Shown here: positions 55,313 to 63,180 of the stretch, in pieces
How the letters are laid out: each line of letters opens with the position of its first letter
How positions within the stretch are numbered: position 1 is the first letter of the stretch
NCBI RefSeq assembly: GCF_018449695.1
Contig: NZ_JAAVUY010000024.1
Location: 24,922 to 88,921, forward strand
Source of the DNA: Bradyrhizobium sp. dw_411
Lineage (GTDB): Bacteria > Pseudomonadota > Alphaproteobacteria > Rhizobiales > Xanthobacteraceae
DNA: 64,000 bases
Reading direction: 5' to 3'
Notes under the pieces: model-generated
Database searches by the model: none
Seen by the model: only the letters and a program-made list of their open reading frames with translations
Told to the model about the DNA's origin: nothing
Made by a program: the position numbers and the translations under genes

Positions 55313-55372
55313 GGCTGGTTGCGGTCGCTGGTGCGGGGCTGAAGAGTTTATTCACAAGCACTTGATGTCCGA
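55313..55372 (+). repeat. Direct repeat B: remnant of a murJ 3' end
   Basis: Begins 20 bp after the MFS stop. Its first 30 bp read, in frame, as GWLRSLVRG plus TGA, against GWLRTLVRG plus TAA at the real murJ end, and the next 30 bp also match. No murJ sequence lies before it, so it is only the tail. Confidence 0.7.
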
Positions 55373-55381
55373 GTTTGAACT

Positions 55382-55459
55382 CGTAGGGCGGATTAGCGGA
55401 GCGTAATCCGCCACTCCCCAACGGCGAAATGGTGGGTTACGCTTCGCTAACCCACCCTA
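55382..55459. repeat. REP-like palindromic repeat
   Basis: GTAGGGCGGATTAGCGGAGC at the left and GGTTACGCTTCGCTAACCCA with CCCTAC at the right are imperfect complements with a short middle. This is a widespread proteobacterial intergenic repeat type. It lies at the 3' ends of the convergent MFS and cytochrome genes. Confidence 0.75.
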
Positions 55460-55490
55460 CAACTGAGTCCGTTATGTGCACTCAAATTCG

Positions 55491-56159
55491 CTATCTTTTA
55501 CCGGAACCCGGCGTTGGCTCGATTTTCCGAAGCATCGTCCCGCATTCGGCGTCGAGGCCTTCTGCTTTCAGTTTTTGAGCAAAAGCGATTGCGGTATCCG
55601 TATTTTTTGCGACTTCGTCCGTCGCTTCCTCGACCGATCGGCGTGTGGGCTGGTGGTGAAGCCGCGCGGCCGTCGATTCAGGCGCGGTTCCCACGATCTC
55701 GCCGCTGGCGCGGGCTTTCTGAAGCAGCAACTGCAATCGCGCAATTTCCGCGTCGCAAGTTGCCGTCGTGGTGATCGAGGGCTGGAGAGGAGCGGGGATG
55801 GCGGTTACCCTCTCGCGGAGGCTAAGTAGATACGCCTCAACCTGCCTCTTCTGAAAATCGCCGAGTTCGGGATTCGGCATGCCGGCCGGGTTACTCATGT
55901 CTCGATGCGTCGTTGTCAGAAAGGAATCGATTTGTTCAGCGTTGACGCGTTGAGCGATCGATACGAACGAGGGCGCCGGAGGCCGCAAAACGGGCGCGGA
56001 CTGGTCGGTACCAACAATATGGCAACTCGAACACATCAGGACGGCCAGGTAATGGCCTTTCCTGATCTCATCGGAATTCGCGCCAATGTCCTGTGCCCGA
56101 ATAGGGGCAAGTGCCGAAAATAATGCAACAGCCGGCAAAGCAAAAAGCAGCCTTCGCAT
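55491..56159 (-). CDS. Periplasmic c-type cytochrome with long C-terminal extension
   Basis: A 222-residue protein. Leader (MRRLLFALPAVALFSALAPI), then a single haem site CSSCH (C43, C46, H47) in GHYLAVLMCSSCHIVG, and a Met-containing region (NPAGMPNPELGDF). After about residue 120 an extension of 100 residues without haem includes a helical stretch (CDAEIARLQLLLQKARA). Likely an electron carrier; the partner is unknown. It is 8 bp after the upstream hypothetical gene. Confidence 0.78.
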   Translation of the reverse strand: MRRLLFALPAVALFSALAPIRAQDIGANSDEIRKGHYLAVLMCSSCHIVGTDQSAPVLRPPAPSFVSIAQRVNAEQIDSFLTTTHRDMSNPAGMPNPELGDFQKRQVEAYLLSLRERVTAIPAPLQPSITTTATCDAEIARLQLLLQKARASGEIVGTAPESTAARLHHQPTRRSVEEATDEVAKNTDTAIAFAQKLKAEGLDAECGTMLRKIEPTPGSGKR

Positions 56160-56167
56160 GGGGGACC

Positions 56168-56680
56168 TCATTCATGTTCGTGCGAGATTAGGCCTAACTC
56201 GATGAGACAGGCGACAAACCGCTCGTGGCCAATGGCGAGATTGGCCGAGGTCTCGCTCAGGGATTCGAACGTATAGCTTGCTACATCGGAAGCCGGTTCC
56301 CGAAAGGTTGGTTCGATGCCCGGCACCCATCGAAGGATCCAGTCGGGCTGAATCGATTTCGGCTCTGGCGAGACCTTCCAGGTCGAGTGCGCGATGTGAT
56401 TTCGCAGACCGACATGGTAGGTCGGAACAGCGAGATGCGCAAAAATGCGTTCCCAGCGATCGCTTGGAATAGATCGTTCCCGCAAAAGATCGAGAAATGC
56501 CAGGCGTTTGGCCATGAAGTCGAGCTGTCGCATCAGGATGGCGATGCTGGAAACTTCGGTTCGCAGCACACCCGCAATAGCCTGCTCTATCGTCTGTTCG
56601 TAACGGGCAAAACTCTGCAGGACGGCTCCAAACAACGCCAAGTGCCGCTCGGTCAACGCCTCGTCCTGATTTTTCGCCAT
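56168..56680 (-). CDS. Hypothetical protein
   Basis: A 170-residue soluble, mostly helical protein (LFGAVLQSFARYEQTIEQAI; LMRQLDFMAKRLAFLDLL). GLRNHIAHSTW resembles the RN...H segments of HEPN-like folds, but the match is weak. No leader. ATG 56680; the longer frame upstream looks non-coding. Operon with the following cytochrome gene. Confidence 0.6.
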   Translation of the reverse strand: MAKNQDEALTERHLALFGAVLQSFARYEQTIEQAIAGVLRTEVSSIAILMRQLDFMAKRLAFLDLLRERSIPSDRWERIFAHLAVPTYHVGLRNHIAHSTWKVSPEPKSIQPDWILRWVPGIEPTFREPASDVASYTFESLSETSANLAIGHERFVACLIELGLISHEHE

Positions 56681-56900
56681 GATGTCTTTACCCGATACGC
56701 TGCGAAATGACGCAAAAGGTTCAATAAGCCTGGACCGAAAGCCGGTGTTGATATGCATCAAACCGTCGCTTCTGCCCTGGAGAAGACGTGTCTGGACAAG
56801 GAGGCGTTTGCGCTGCGTTGCGATCCGCTGCAATATGGTGTGCATCTTCGATGGTTTGAGCGTGGTTGAATCGAACGCGCCGGCGGAAAATGGACACACA

Positions 56901-59207
56901 ATGGCTCCTATCAAATTCGGTGTCGGTCAAAGCGTCCTCCGTAAGGAAGATGACGCGCTCATTCGCGGCAAGGGCCGCTATACCGACGACCACGCGCCGC
57001 AGGCCGCGCTGCATGCGCTGGTGCTGCGCTCGCCGCATGCGCATGCGAAGTTCACCATCGATGTCACTGGCGCGCGCGGTTTGCCCGGGGTCGCCAGCAT
57101 CCTCACGGCTGCGGATGTTGGGGAACTTGGCGATCTGCCGTGCCTGTTCAATCTGGAAGAAAATCCGTTCACCGGGCCTCCGTATCCGATCCTCGCGCAG
57201 GATGTGGTGCGCCATGTCGGCGATGCCGTTGCGTTTGTGGTCGCTGAAACCATCGATCAGGCGCGCGATGCGATCGAGGCGATCACGGTCCAGTGGACCG
57301 CATTGCCGGCCGTGGTCGGACTTGTGAATGCGGTCAAGAAGGGCGCGCCGCAGGTCTGGCCCGAACATCCCGGCAATGTGTTGTTCGACGTGCCGATCGG
57401 CGACAAGAAGGCGACCGACGCGGCGTTCGCGACGGCGCATGCGGTGGCCGAAGTTTCCATCGTCAATCCGCGCATCGTCACCAATTTCATGGAAACCCGC
57501 GCGGTGGTCTGCGAATACGACGCCAAACGCGATCATCTTACCCTGACGATCGGCAGCCAGGGCAGCCATCGCCTGCGCGAGATCATCGGCGGCATGGTGC
57601 TGAAGATTCCGCCGGAAAAGATGCGGGTGATCTGCCCGGATGTCGGCGGCGGCTTCGGCACCAAGCTGTTTCCGTATCGCGAATACGCGCTGGCCGCGTT
57701 CGCCTCGCGCAAGCTGAACAAGACGGTGAGATGGACCGCCGATCGCGCCGATCATTTCATGGGCGACGCGCAGGGGCGCGACAACGTCACGACGGCGCGG
57801 ATGGCGCTCGCTGAAGACGGCAAGTTCCTCGCGATGGATGTCGACCTGATGGGCGATATGGGCGCGTATCTGTCGACCTTTGGCCCTTACATTCCGCATG
57901 GCGGCGCCGGCATGCTGCCCGGCCTCTACGATATCAAAGCGTTTCATTGCCGCGTCCGCACGGTGTTCACCAACACCGTGCCGGTCGATGCCTATCGTGG
58001 CGCCGGCCGTCCTGAAGCGGCGTATGTGGTCGAGCGGCTGGTCGATGCGGCCGCGCGCAAGCTCGGGATGACGCCGGACGCGATCCGGCGCAAGAATTTC
58101 ATTCAGCCGCGCGCGTTGCCCTACACCACTGCAACCGGCAAGATCTACGATTCCGGCGACTTCGCCGCGCATATGAAACGGGCGATGGACATCGCCGGCT
58201 GGAAGGAATTTCCGGCGCGCGCCAGGGCCGCGAAGAAGCAGGGGCTGGTGCGCGGCATCGGCCTTGCCAGCTATGTCGAGGTGTGCGGCACGATGGGCGA
58301 GGAGACCGCCGAAGTGCGGCTCGATCCCAATGGCGACGTCTCGATCCTGATCGGCACCCAGTCGAGCGGGCAGGGCCACCAGACCGCCTATGCGCAACTC
58401 GTCGCCGAGCAGTTCGGTCTTTCGCCTGAACGCGTCCACATTTTCCAGGGCGACACGGATGTCGTGGCCACAGGTCTCGGCACCGGCGGTTCGGCGTCGA
58501 TTCCCTCCGGCGGCGTCAGCGTCGAGCGCGCGACCCGCAAGCTCGGCGTCAATCTTCGCGAGCTCGCGGCCGAAGCTTTGGAAACCAGCAGCGCCGATCT
58601 GGAGATCAACGAGGGCACGGTGCGGATCGCGGGCACCGATCGTTCGGTCAGCTTCGCCGATCTGGCCAAGCGCGCCGCCGGCGATCCCTCAAAGCTGAAA
58701 ACGAGCGCGACATTCTCCAGCGCCGACGGCACATTTCCGAACGGCACCCATATCGCCGAGGTCGAAATCGATCCGGCCACCGGCATCATCAGAATCGTCA
58801 ACTATGTGATCGTCGACGATTTCGGGGTGACGCTCAATCCGCTGCTGCTCGCCGGTCAGGTGCATGGCGGCGCGATGCAGGGCATCGGCCAGGCCTTGAT
58901 GGAGCAGGCGGTCTACAATCCCGCGGACGGCCAGCTCGTGACCGGAACGTTCATGGACTACGCGCTGCCGCGCGCCGCCGACGGGCCGTCCTTTGTGTTC
59001 GAGACGCACAATGTCCCGTGCACGACCAATCCGCTCGGCGTCAAAGGCGCCGGCGAGGCCGGAGCGATCGGCTCCTGCCCGGCGGTGGTCAATGCGATCA
59101 TCGAGGGGCTGTGGCGCGAGTACAAAATCGATCATATCGACATGCCCGCCACCGCCGAGCGGGTCTGGATCGCGATCCGCGAGCACCAGCGCCGGCATAG
59201 TTTGTGA
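56901..59207 (+). CDS. CoxL-like molybdenum hydroxylase large subunit
   Basis: A 768-residue molybdopterin-cytosine-dinucleotide subunit of the xanthine oxidase family. VGGGFGTKLFPYREYAL, the active-site loop AYRGAGRPEAAYVVERL (form II CoxL; true CO dehydrogenase has AYRCSFR) and GVKGAGEAGAIGSCP with the catalytic Glu are present. It should oxidise an aldehyde or N-heterocycle rather than CO. The FAD (CoxM) and iron-sulfur (CoxS) subunit genes are not adjacent, which is unusual. ATG 56901. Confidence 0.87.
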   Translation: MAPIKFGVGQSVLRKEDDALIRGKGRYTDDHAPQAALHALVLRSPHAHAKFTIDVTGARGLPGVASILTAADVGELGDLPCLFNLEENPFTGPPYPILAQDVVRHVGDAVAFVVAETIDQARDAIEAITVQWTALPAVVGLVNAVKKGAPQVWPEHPGNVLFDVPIGDKKATDAAFATAHAVAEVSIVNPRIVTNFMETRAVVCEYDAKRDHLTLTIGSQGSHRLREIIGGMVLKIPPEKMRVICPDVGGGFGTKLFPYREYALAAFASRKLNKTVRWTADRADHFMGDAQGRDNVTTARMALAEDGKFLAMDVDLMGDMGAYLSTFGPYIPHGGAGMLPGLYDIKAFHCRVRTVFTNTVPVDAYRGAGRPEAAYVVERLVDAAARKLGMTPDAIRRKNFIQPRALPYTTATGKIYDSGDFAAHMKRAMDIAGWKEFPARARAAKKQGLVRGIGLASYVEVCGTMGEETAEVRLDPNGDVSILIGTQSSGQGHQTAYAQLVAEQFGLSPERVHIFQGDTDVVATGLGTGGSASIPSGGVSVERATRKLGVNLRELAAEALETSSADLEINEGTVRIAGTDRSVSFADLAKRAAGDPSKLKTSATFSSADGTFPNGTHIAEVEIDPATGIIRIVNYVIVDDFGVTLNPLLLAGQVHGGAMQGIGQALMEQAVYNPADGQLVTGTFMDYALPRAADGPSFVFETHNVPCTTNPLGVKGAGEAGAIGSCPAVVNAIIEGLWREYKIDHIDMPATAERVWIAIREHQRRHSL

Positions 59208-59300
59208 GCGTTGGAGCGTTTTTCGATTCGCTCTAATCGTTACTGCTGTTCTTGTGGCCATGGTTCGAGACGCGCATCGTAAGAGCCGGGATCCAGCGCC

Positions 59301-59378
59301 GTAGCCCGGATGAGCGCAGCGATATCCGGGAGTATATCAGACATCGGTCCCGGATATCGCTGCGCTCATCCGGGCTAC
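59301..59378. repeat. Perfect 31-bp inverted repeat
   Basis: Arm 59301-59331 (starts GTAGCCCGGATGAGCGCAGC) is the exact reverse complement of 59348-59378, with a 16-nt spacer. This GTAGCCCGGATGAGC type is a common dispersed intergenic repeat. It lies in the 425-bp gap 59208-59632, which otherwise holds a fragment of the GGTTCGAGACGCGC repeat and the cytochrome c' promoter region. Confidence 0.85.
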
Positions 59379-59632
59379 AGGCCGATCGGTTCTAATTGGG
59401 CTCGCCGCACTGGCCCAACTACCTTCATACCGTCCGCTCTCTAACAAAGCAGGATAAAGCGATAAAATACACGCTTTGCGTGCGGCCGGTTTGGCCGGCC
59501 CGCTTAAAGCTGCCGGTGCGGAGGCTGGAATGAAGCCTTGCGGGCGCTGTTGATAATTAGAATGATAACAATGTTTGCTAGACGGGTAACCGGTTTCACC
59601 GTGCGTTTGGAAAAATCAGAAGGATCAGACTG

Positions 59633-60079
59633 ATGAAGCGAATTGTCGTTATTGTTGGAGCGTTGGTGCTCGGTATCGGCGCGGTGATGGCGCAACAGGA
59701 TGCGGTCAAGAATGCGCAGACCTTCATGAAGGGCAACGGCAAGAACGCCGGTGCGCTGGCCGCGATGGTCAAGGGCGAAAAGCCATATGACCAGGCGACG
59801 GTTGATACCGCGCTCGCCCAGTTCGAGGAAACGGCCCAGAAACTTCCGACGCTGTTTCCCGACAGCATCAAGGGGCTGAAGGCGGACGGCGATTACTCAT
59901 CCTCGCCGAAGGTCTGGGAAGACAAGGCCGGTTTCAGCGAGCACATCACAAGCTTTGGTAAAGTCGTGAGCGAAGCCAAGACCCAGATCAAGGATCTCGA
60001 TTCGCTGAAGGCGACTTTCCCCGGCATCGGCAAGCAGTGCGGCGGTTGTCACGAGACCTACCGCGTCAAGAATAGCTGA
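59633..60079 (+). CDS. Cytochrome c' (class II cytochrome c)
   Basis: A 148-residue periplasmic protein: leader ending GIGAVMA, then a four-helix bundle with the haem site CGGCH (C136, C139, H140) at the extreme C-terminus, as in cytochrome c'/c-556. It binds NO or passes electrons. Its own transcription unit, ended by the bidirectional terminator at 60160-60194. Confidence 0.9.
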   Translation: MKRIVVIVGALVLGIGAVMAQQDAVKNAQTFMKGNGKNAGALAAMVKGEKPYDQATVDTALAQFEETAQKLPTLFPDSIKGLKADGDYSSSPKVWEDKAGFSEHITSFGKVVSEAKTQIKDLDSLKATFPGIGKQCGGCHETYRVKNS

Positions 60080-60096
60080 TTTCAGTTCAACTCCCA

Positions 60097-60155
60097 TAGC
60101 GTTTTCGAGCGAAGTGGGTACCGGTTCGCGTAAAGAAAACGCGTCAAAACAAAAA
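60097..60155. repeat. Dispersed repeat (AGCGTTTTCGAGCGAAG family), copy 3
   Basis: Starts TAGCGTTTTCGAGCGAAGTGG and ends AAAACGCGTCAAAACAAAAA. Differs from copy 2 at one or two positions. It lies between the cytochrome c' stop and the shared terminator. Confidence 0.8.
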
Positions 60156-60159
60156 GAAA

Positions 60160-60194
60160 AAGGGGCGGGCGCCTGATGCGCTCGCCCCTTTTAT
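60160..60194. terminator. Bidirectional terminator between cytochrome c' and CHRD genes
   Basis: AAGGGGCG (60160-60167) pairs with CGCCCCTT (60183-60190), extended inwards by GGCGC/GCGCT, loop CTGAT. TTTTATT follows on the plus strand, and an A-rich run lies on the left, giving U residues for the minus strand. Confidence 0.85.
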
Positions 60195-60214
60195 TATGTC
60201 GCGAAAGCGAAGGC

Positions 60215-60640
60215 TTACTTCGTCACCTGTCCGCGGATTTCGCCGCCCGGATTGGCCGCGGTGTGGACGTTGACGTAGTATTTGCCGGCCAGCAGGTCGG
60301 CGGCCTGCGCATCGGTCAGCGTCGCGCTGCCTTCAGCGGGGCTTGCAGTGGCGCCGGGGATCGCGACGGCGACGCCGGCGTTCTTGCCGGCTTCCGCGGG
60401 CCCATGGAAATGCGCGGCGGTGGCCGGACCGGAAAGCCCCGAATAGGTCAGCTTCCAGGTGAGCTTCTTGGAAGCGGCATCGTAGTCGATGTCGGCGGTG
60501 CCCTTGCCGGCGCTGGTGTTGGCAGGCACTTCGGATGCGCTATCGAGGGTGGCTTTCAGCTTCTCGGCGAAAGCAGGGCCGGCGAAGGCAACGGCGGTCC
60601 CGAGCGCCAGCGTAGCAAGCATGATCCTGGTATTCGACAT
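60215..60640 (-). CDS. CHRD-domain protein, exported
   Basis: A 141-residue protein with a leader (LALGTAVAFAGPAFAE), then one CHRD domain (KATLDSASEVPANTSAGKGT; YYVNVHTAANPGGEIRGQV). CHRD domains occur in chordin and many bacterial secreted proteins; they are beta-rich and possibly metal- or redox-linked, with function unproven. A single-gene unit. Confidence 0.87.
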   Translation of the reverse strand: MSNTRIMLATLALGTAVAFAGPAFAEKLKATLDSASEVPANTSAGKGTADIDYDAASKKLTWKLTYSGLSGPATAAHFHGPAEAGKNAGVAVAIPGATASPAEGSATLTDAQAADLLAGKYYVNVHTAANPGGEIRGQVTK

Positions 60641-60802
60641 GGTTCTCTCCCTGTGGGCGTTGATTAGGTGCCAATTTTAAAACAGCGGGCTTTCGATCTT
60701 ATTCCCGAAAACGGCCTCGATAGTGAGAAATTTTGAAGTAGGTTGATGGCTCGCCCAACGGCCATACTGGCCGTAAAGTACGGGATAGTGACGGATCGGT
60801 GA

Positions 60803-61729
60803 ATGGTGCGAAGAATCTTTCTGGCCCTTGTCGTTGCTGTCGTGGCCGGTCTTGCGGTGTTCTGGTGGCTAACGATACCGGCCGCCGTCTCGTCGGATAT
60901 GCTGCCGGCTTACACGCCAAACATTGCCAACGGCCTCACAACGTTCAATGCCGGAGGATGTTCCTCCTGTCATGCCGTACCCAATCAGCCGGATCGTCTC
61001 AAACTGGGCGGCGGGCTCGCGGTGCCTTCGCCATTCGGGACGTTCTATGTCCCCAACATCTCGCCTGACATGGCCGATGGTGTCGGGCGCTGGAGCGAGG
61101 CGAATTTCGTCACCGCTGTCCTCAAAGGCACGTCGCCTGCCGGTACGCATTACTTCCCGGCCTTTCCCTACGCATCCTACCAGCATGCCCGGGTCGAAGA
61201 CATTCGCGACCTGTTCGCCTATTTGAAGACGCTGGCGCCGGTGTCCGGCAGAGTGCGCGATCATGACGTGCCGTTTCCGTTCAACATCCGGCGCAATGTC
61301 GGAATCTGGAAGTTTCTGTTCATGGACGGCAAGCCCTTCGTGCCGGATGCCGGGCGCTCCGCGTCGTGGAATCGCGGCGCGTATCTGGTCAATAGCCTCG
61401 GCCATTGCGCGGAATGTCACAGCCCGCGAAATTTCCTCGGCGGCATCATATCAGCACAGCGTTTTGCCGGTGGACCTAATCCGGAAGGCGAGGGCTGGGT
61501 GCCGAACATCACGCAAAAGGGGCTGGCCGATTGGAGCGTGAAGGATTTCGCGTATTTTCTGGAAACCGGACAAACGCCCGATGGCGATTCCGCCGGGGGA
61601 TCGATGGTGCGGGTGATCAAGAACACCTCGGAATTGCCGCCGGGGGATCGTGACGCGATCGCGGAGTATCTCAAATCGCTGCCGCCGGTCGATGGACCGC
61701 CGCGACCGCCGAAGAAAAGCGCCGGATAG
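60803..61729 (+). CDS. Membrane-anchored dihaem cytochrome c
   Basis: A 308-residue protein with one N-terminal membrane anchor (RIFLALVVAVVAGLAVFWWL) and two c-type haem domains: CSSCH (C53, C56, H57) and CAECH (C202, C205, H206). It resembles the cytochrome subunit of membrane-bound alcohol, gluconate or nicotinate dehydrogenases, which passes electrons to the respiratory chain. The orphan CoxL-like subunit 1.6 kb away is a possible partner; the PQQ enzyme already has its own haem. Confidence 0.87.
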   Translation: MVRRIFLALVVAVVAGLAVFWWLTIPAAVSSDMLPAYTPNIANGLTTFNAGGCSSCHAVPNQPDRLKLGGGLAVPSPFGTFYVPNISPDMADGVGRWSEANFVTAVLKGTSPAGTHYFPAFPYASYQHARVEDIRDLFAYLKTLAPVSGRVRDHDVPFPFNIRRNVGIWKFLFMDGKPFVPDAGRSASWNRGAYLVNSLGHCAECHSPRNFLGGIISAQRFAGGPNPEGEGWVPNITQKGLADWSVKDFAYFLETGQTPDGDSAGGSMVRVIKNTSELPPGDRDAIAEYLKSLPPVDGPPRPPKKSAG

Positions 61730-61820
61730 GCGCGGAATCATTCAAGCGCAACCATAGACTGACCGAAGCAAGCTGAACGAAGGCCACAGCGCAATCAGGT
61801 TGCGCCGGGGATTCTTCGCT

Positions 61821-61860
61821 ACGAATATTCGTTGACACGAATATTCGTGTATGATGATAT
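61821..61860 (+). promoter_or_regulatory. arsR-type promoter with two tandem palindromic operators
   Basis: ACGAATATTCGT occurs twice (61821-61832 and 61837-61848), both perfect palindromes, 16 bp apart centre to centre. TTGACA (61832-61837) sits between and across them; 17 bp on is TGATAT (61855-61860). A further ATATTCGG half-site follows (61858-61865). Binding there would block RNA polymerase. The start codon at 61868 is only 7 nt past the -10, so the mRNA may be leaderless. Confidence 0.75.
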
Positions 61861-61867
61861 TCGGGTC

Positions 61868-62209
61868 ATGAACCCAGAGACGCTTTCCGCCCTTGGCGAA
61901 CCCAATCGATTTCGAATCGTCGAGCTGCTTCGTACGGGGCCTCGATCGGTCAACGACATCCGTGGCCGGCTGGGGCTCAGGCAATCGCAGGTTTCCCAGC
62001 ACCTCACGGTTCTCAAGGCTGTGGGGCTGGTGGAGGCAGAGCCGCATGCGCAACAGCGGCTCTACAAACTGCGCGCGCAGCCGGTGAAGCAACTTCACAA
62101 ATGGATCGATCGCTACCGGTGCATCTGGGAAGAGCGGTTCGAGCAAATGGATGAGCTGGTCGAGGAAATGACGCGAAAGGAGAAGTCCGATGCTGCAGGC
62201 AGGAAGTGA
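61868..62209 (+). CDS. ArsR-family repressor
   Basis: A 113-residue winged-helix protein: TLSALGEPNRFRIVELLRTG and LGLRQSQVSQHLTVLKAVGL (recognition helix). No Cys metal site of ArsR/SmtB type is seen; this matches the SRPBCC-linked ArsR subgroup. It overlaps the next gene by 20 bp and very probably represses its own operon by the two palindromes upstream. Confidence 0.88.
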   Translation: MNPETLSALGEPNRFRIVELLRTGPRSVNDIRGRLGLRQSQVSQHLTVLKAVGLVEAEPHAQQRLYKLRAQPVKQLHKWIDRYRCIWEERFEQMDELVEEMTRKEKSDAAGRK

Positions 62210-62699
62210 AGGTGCGGCGAGAAACGAAATGACGGTGGAGCGCATCTCCGACCGTGAGTTGGTCGTCACGCGCATGTTCAATGGACCGGCGCATATCGTC
62301 TTTGACGTCTGGACCAGGCCGGAGTTTCTGAAACAATGGTGGGCGCCCAAATCCTTCGGCGTCTCGCTTTTCGAGTGCGAGTCCGACCTGCGCGTGGGAG
62401 GAACCTACCGCTACGCTTTCGGGCGCGACTCGAATAACCCGGAGGTGTTTTCAGGAGGGTACCTGGAGGTAAGGCCGCCTTCGCGGCTGGTTCTCACACA
62501 GCTTTACGAGCGGATGCGCCATGCGGGCGAAGCGGTAGTCACCGCTACCTTCGACGATATCCAGGGCAGGACGCGTCTCACCTTGCATCAGCTATACCCT
62601 GGCAAGGAAGCGCTGGACGGCGCAATTGCCTCCGGGATGGAGCGAGGCATGCGCGAGACCCTCGATCAGCTCGACGCGCTGGTCGCTTCGTTGCGCTGA
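62190..62699 (+). CDS. SRPBCC/AHSA1-family protein
   Basis: A 169-residue START-like domain protein: VTRMFNGPAHIVFDVWTRPE, FLKQWWAPKSFG, and a C-terminal helix ERGMRETLDQLDALV. These proteins bind hydrophobic ligands in a deep pocket. The ArsR-SRPBCC pair is common in bacteria, and the SRPBCC protein may sense or handle the inducing compound. Confidence 0.87.
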   Translation: MLQAGSEGAARNEMTVERISDRELVVTRMFNGPAHIVFDVWTRPEFLKQWWAPKSFGVSLFECESDLRVGGTYRYAFGRDSNNPEVFSGGYLEVRPPSRLVLTQLYERMRHAGEAVVTATFDDIQGRTRLTLHQLYPGKEALDGAIASGMERGMRETLDQLDALVASLR

Positions 62700-62735
62700 T
62701 GGGGCATGGCGGCAATTGGTTGCTGCGGGTACGCG

Positions 62736-62981
62736 CTAGCCGGTCCCGAACGCCTTGAAGGTGATGATGGTGTGGGTGTCCTGGATGCCGGGAATGACCT
62801 GGACCTTCTCGTTGACGAAGTGGCCGATGTCAGTGTCGTTATCGACATAGAACTTCACCAGAAGATCGTAGTCGCCCGCGGTGGAATAGATCTCCGAGGC
62901 GATTTCGGCTTCGGCGAGCGCGTTGGCGACGGCGTAGGATTGGCCGAGCTTGCACTTGAACTGGATGAAAAAGGGAACCAT
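62736..62981 (-). CDS. Stand-alone Lrp/AsnC ligand-binding (RAM) domain
   Basis: An 81-residue protein made only of the RAM domain (FIQFKCKLGQSYAVANALAE; STAGDYDLLVKFYVD; IPGIQDTHTIITFKAFG). The DNA-binding helix-turn-helix of Lrp/AsnC is absent, and no such sequence lies upstream in any frame. Such proteins form octamers and bind amino acids, and may modulate full-length Lrp proteins. Confidence 0.88.
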   Translation of the reverse strand: MVPFFIQFKCKLGQSYAVANALAEAEIASEIYSTAGDYDLLVKFYVDNDTDIGHFVNEKVQVIPGIQDTHTIITFKAFGTG

Positions 62982-63020
62982 CGCTGTTGTCTCCGAAAGG
63001 CGTCGCGCTGCACCAATATA

Positions 63021-63061
63021 ACGTTTTCACGCGGCGTGAATACCGTTTCGCGACAAGAAAG
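63021..63061. repeat. Decayed copy of the AGCGTTTTCGAGCGAAG repeat
   Basis: ACGTTTTCACGCGGCGTGAA then TACCG, TTCGCG and AAGAAAG match the family core at the same spacing, with several changes. It lies upstream of thiD. Confidence 0.5.
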
Positions 63062-63180
63062 CCATCTATATATTGCGGCCAGAACCAGCGGCTATGGCCA
63101 GCGAACTTGCTGCCGATAACGCGCCGCGCTAGTTATAGCGATATGACCTTCACGCGACCGCAACCATCGCTGCGGGCCTG

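Noticed and set aside
52242..55372. Integrative genomic island with attachment sites
   Set aside because: The direct repeats are suggestive, but no integrase, excisionase or mobility gene lies between them and the copies match at only about 80 percent.
56721..58439. 572-codon minus frame opposite the CoxL-like gene
   Set aside because: Shadow of a well-supported gene; Arg/His-rich without motifs.
56901..59207. True carbon monoxide dehydrogenase large subunit
   Set aside because: The active-site loop is AYRGAGR, not the Cys-containing AYRCSFR of form I enzymes, and coxS and coxM are missing.
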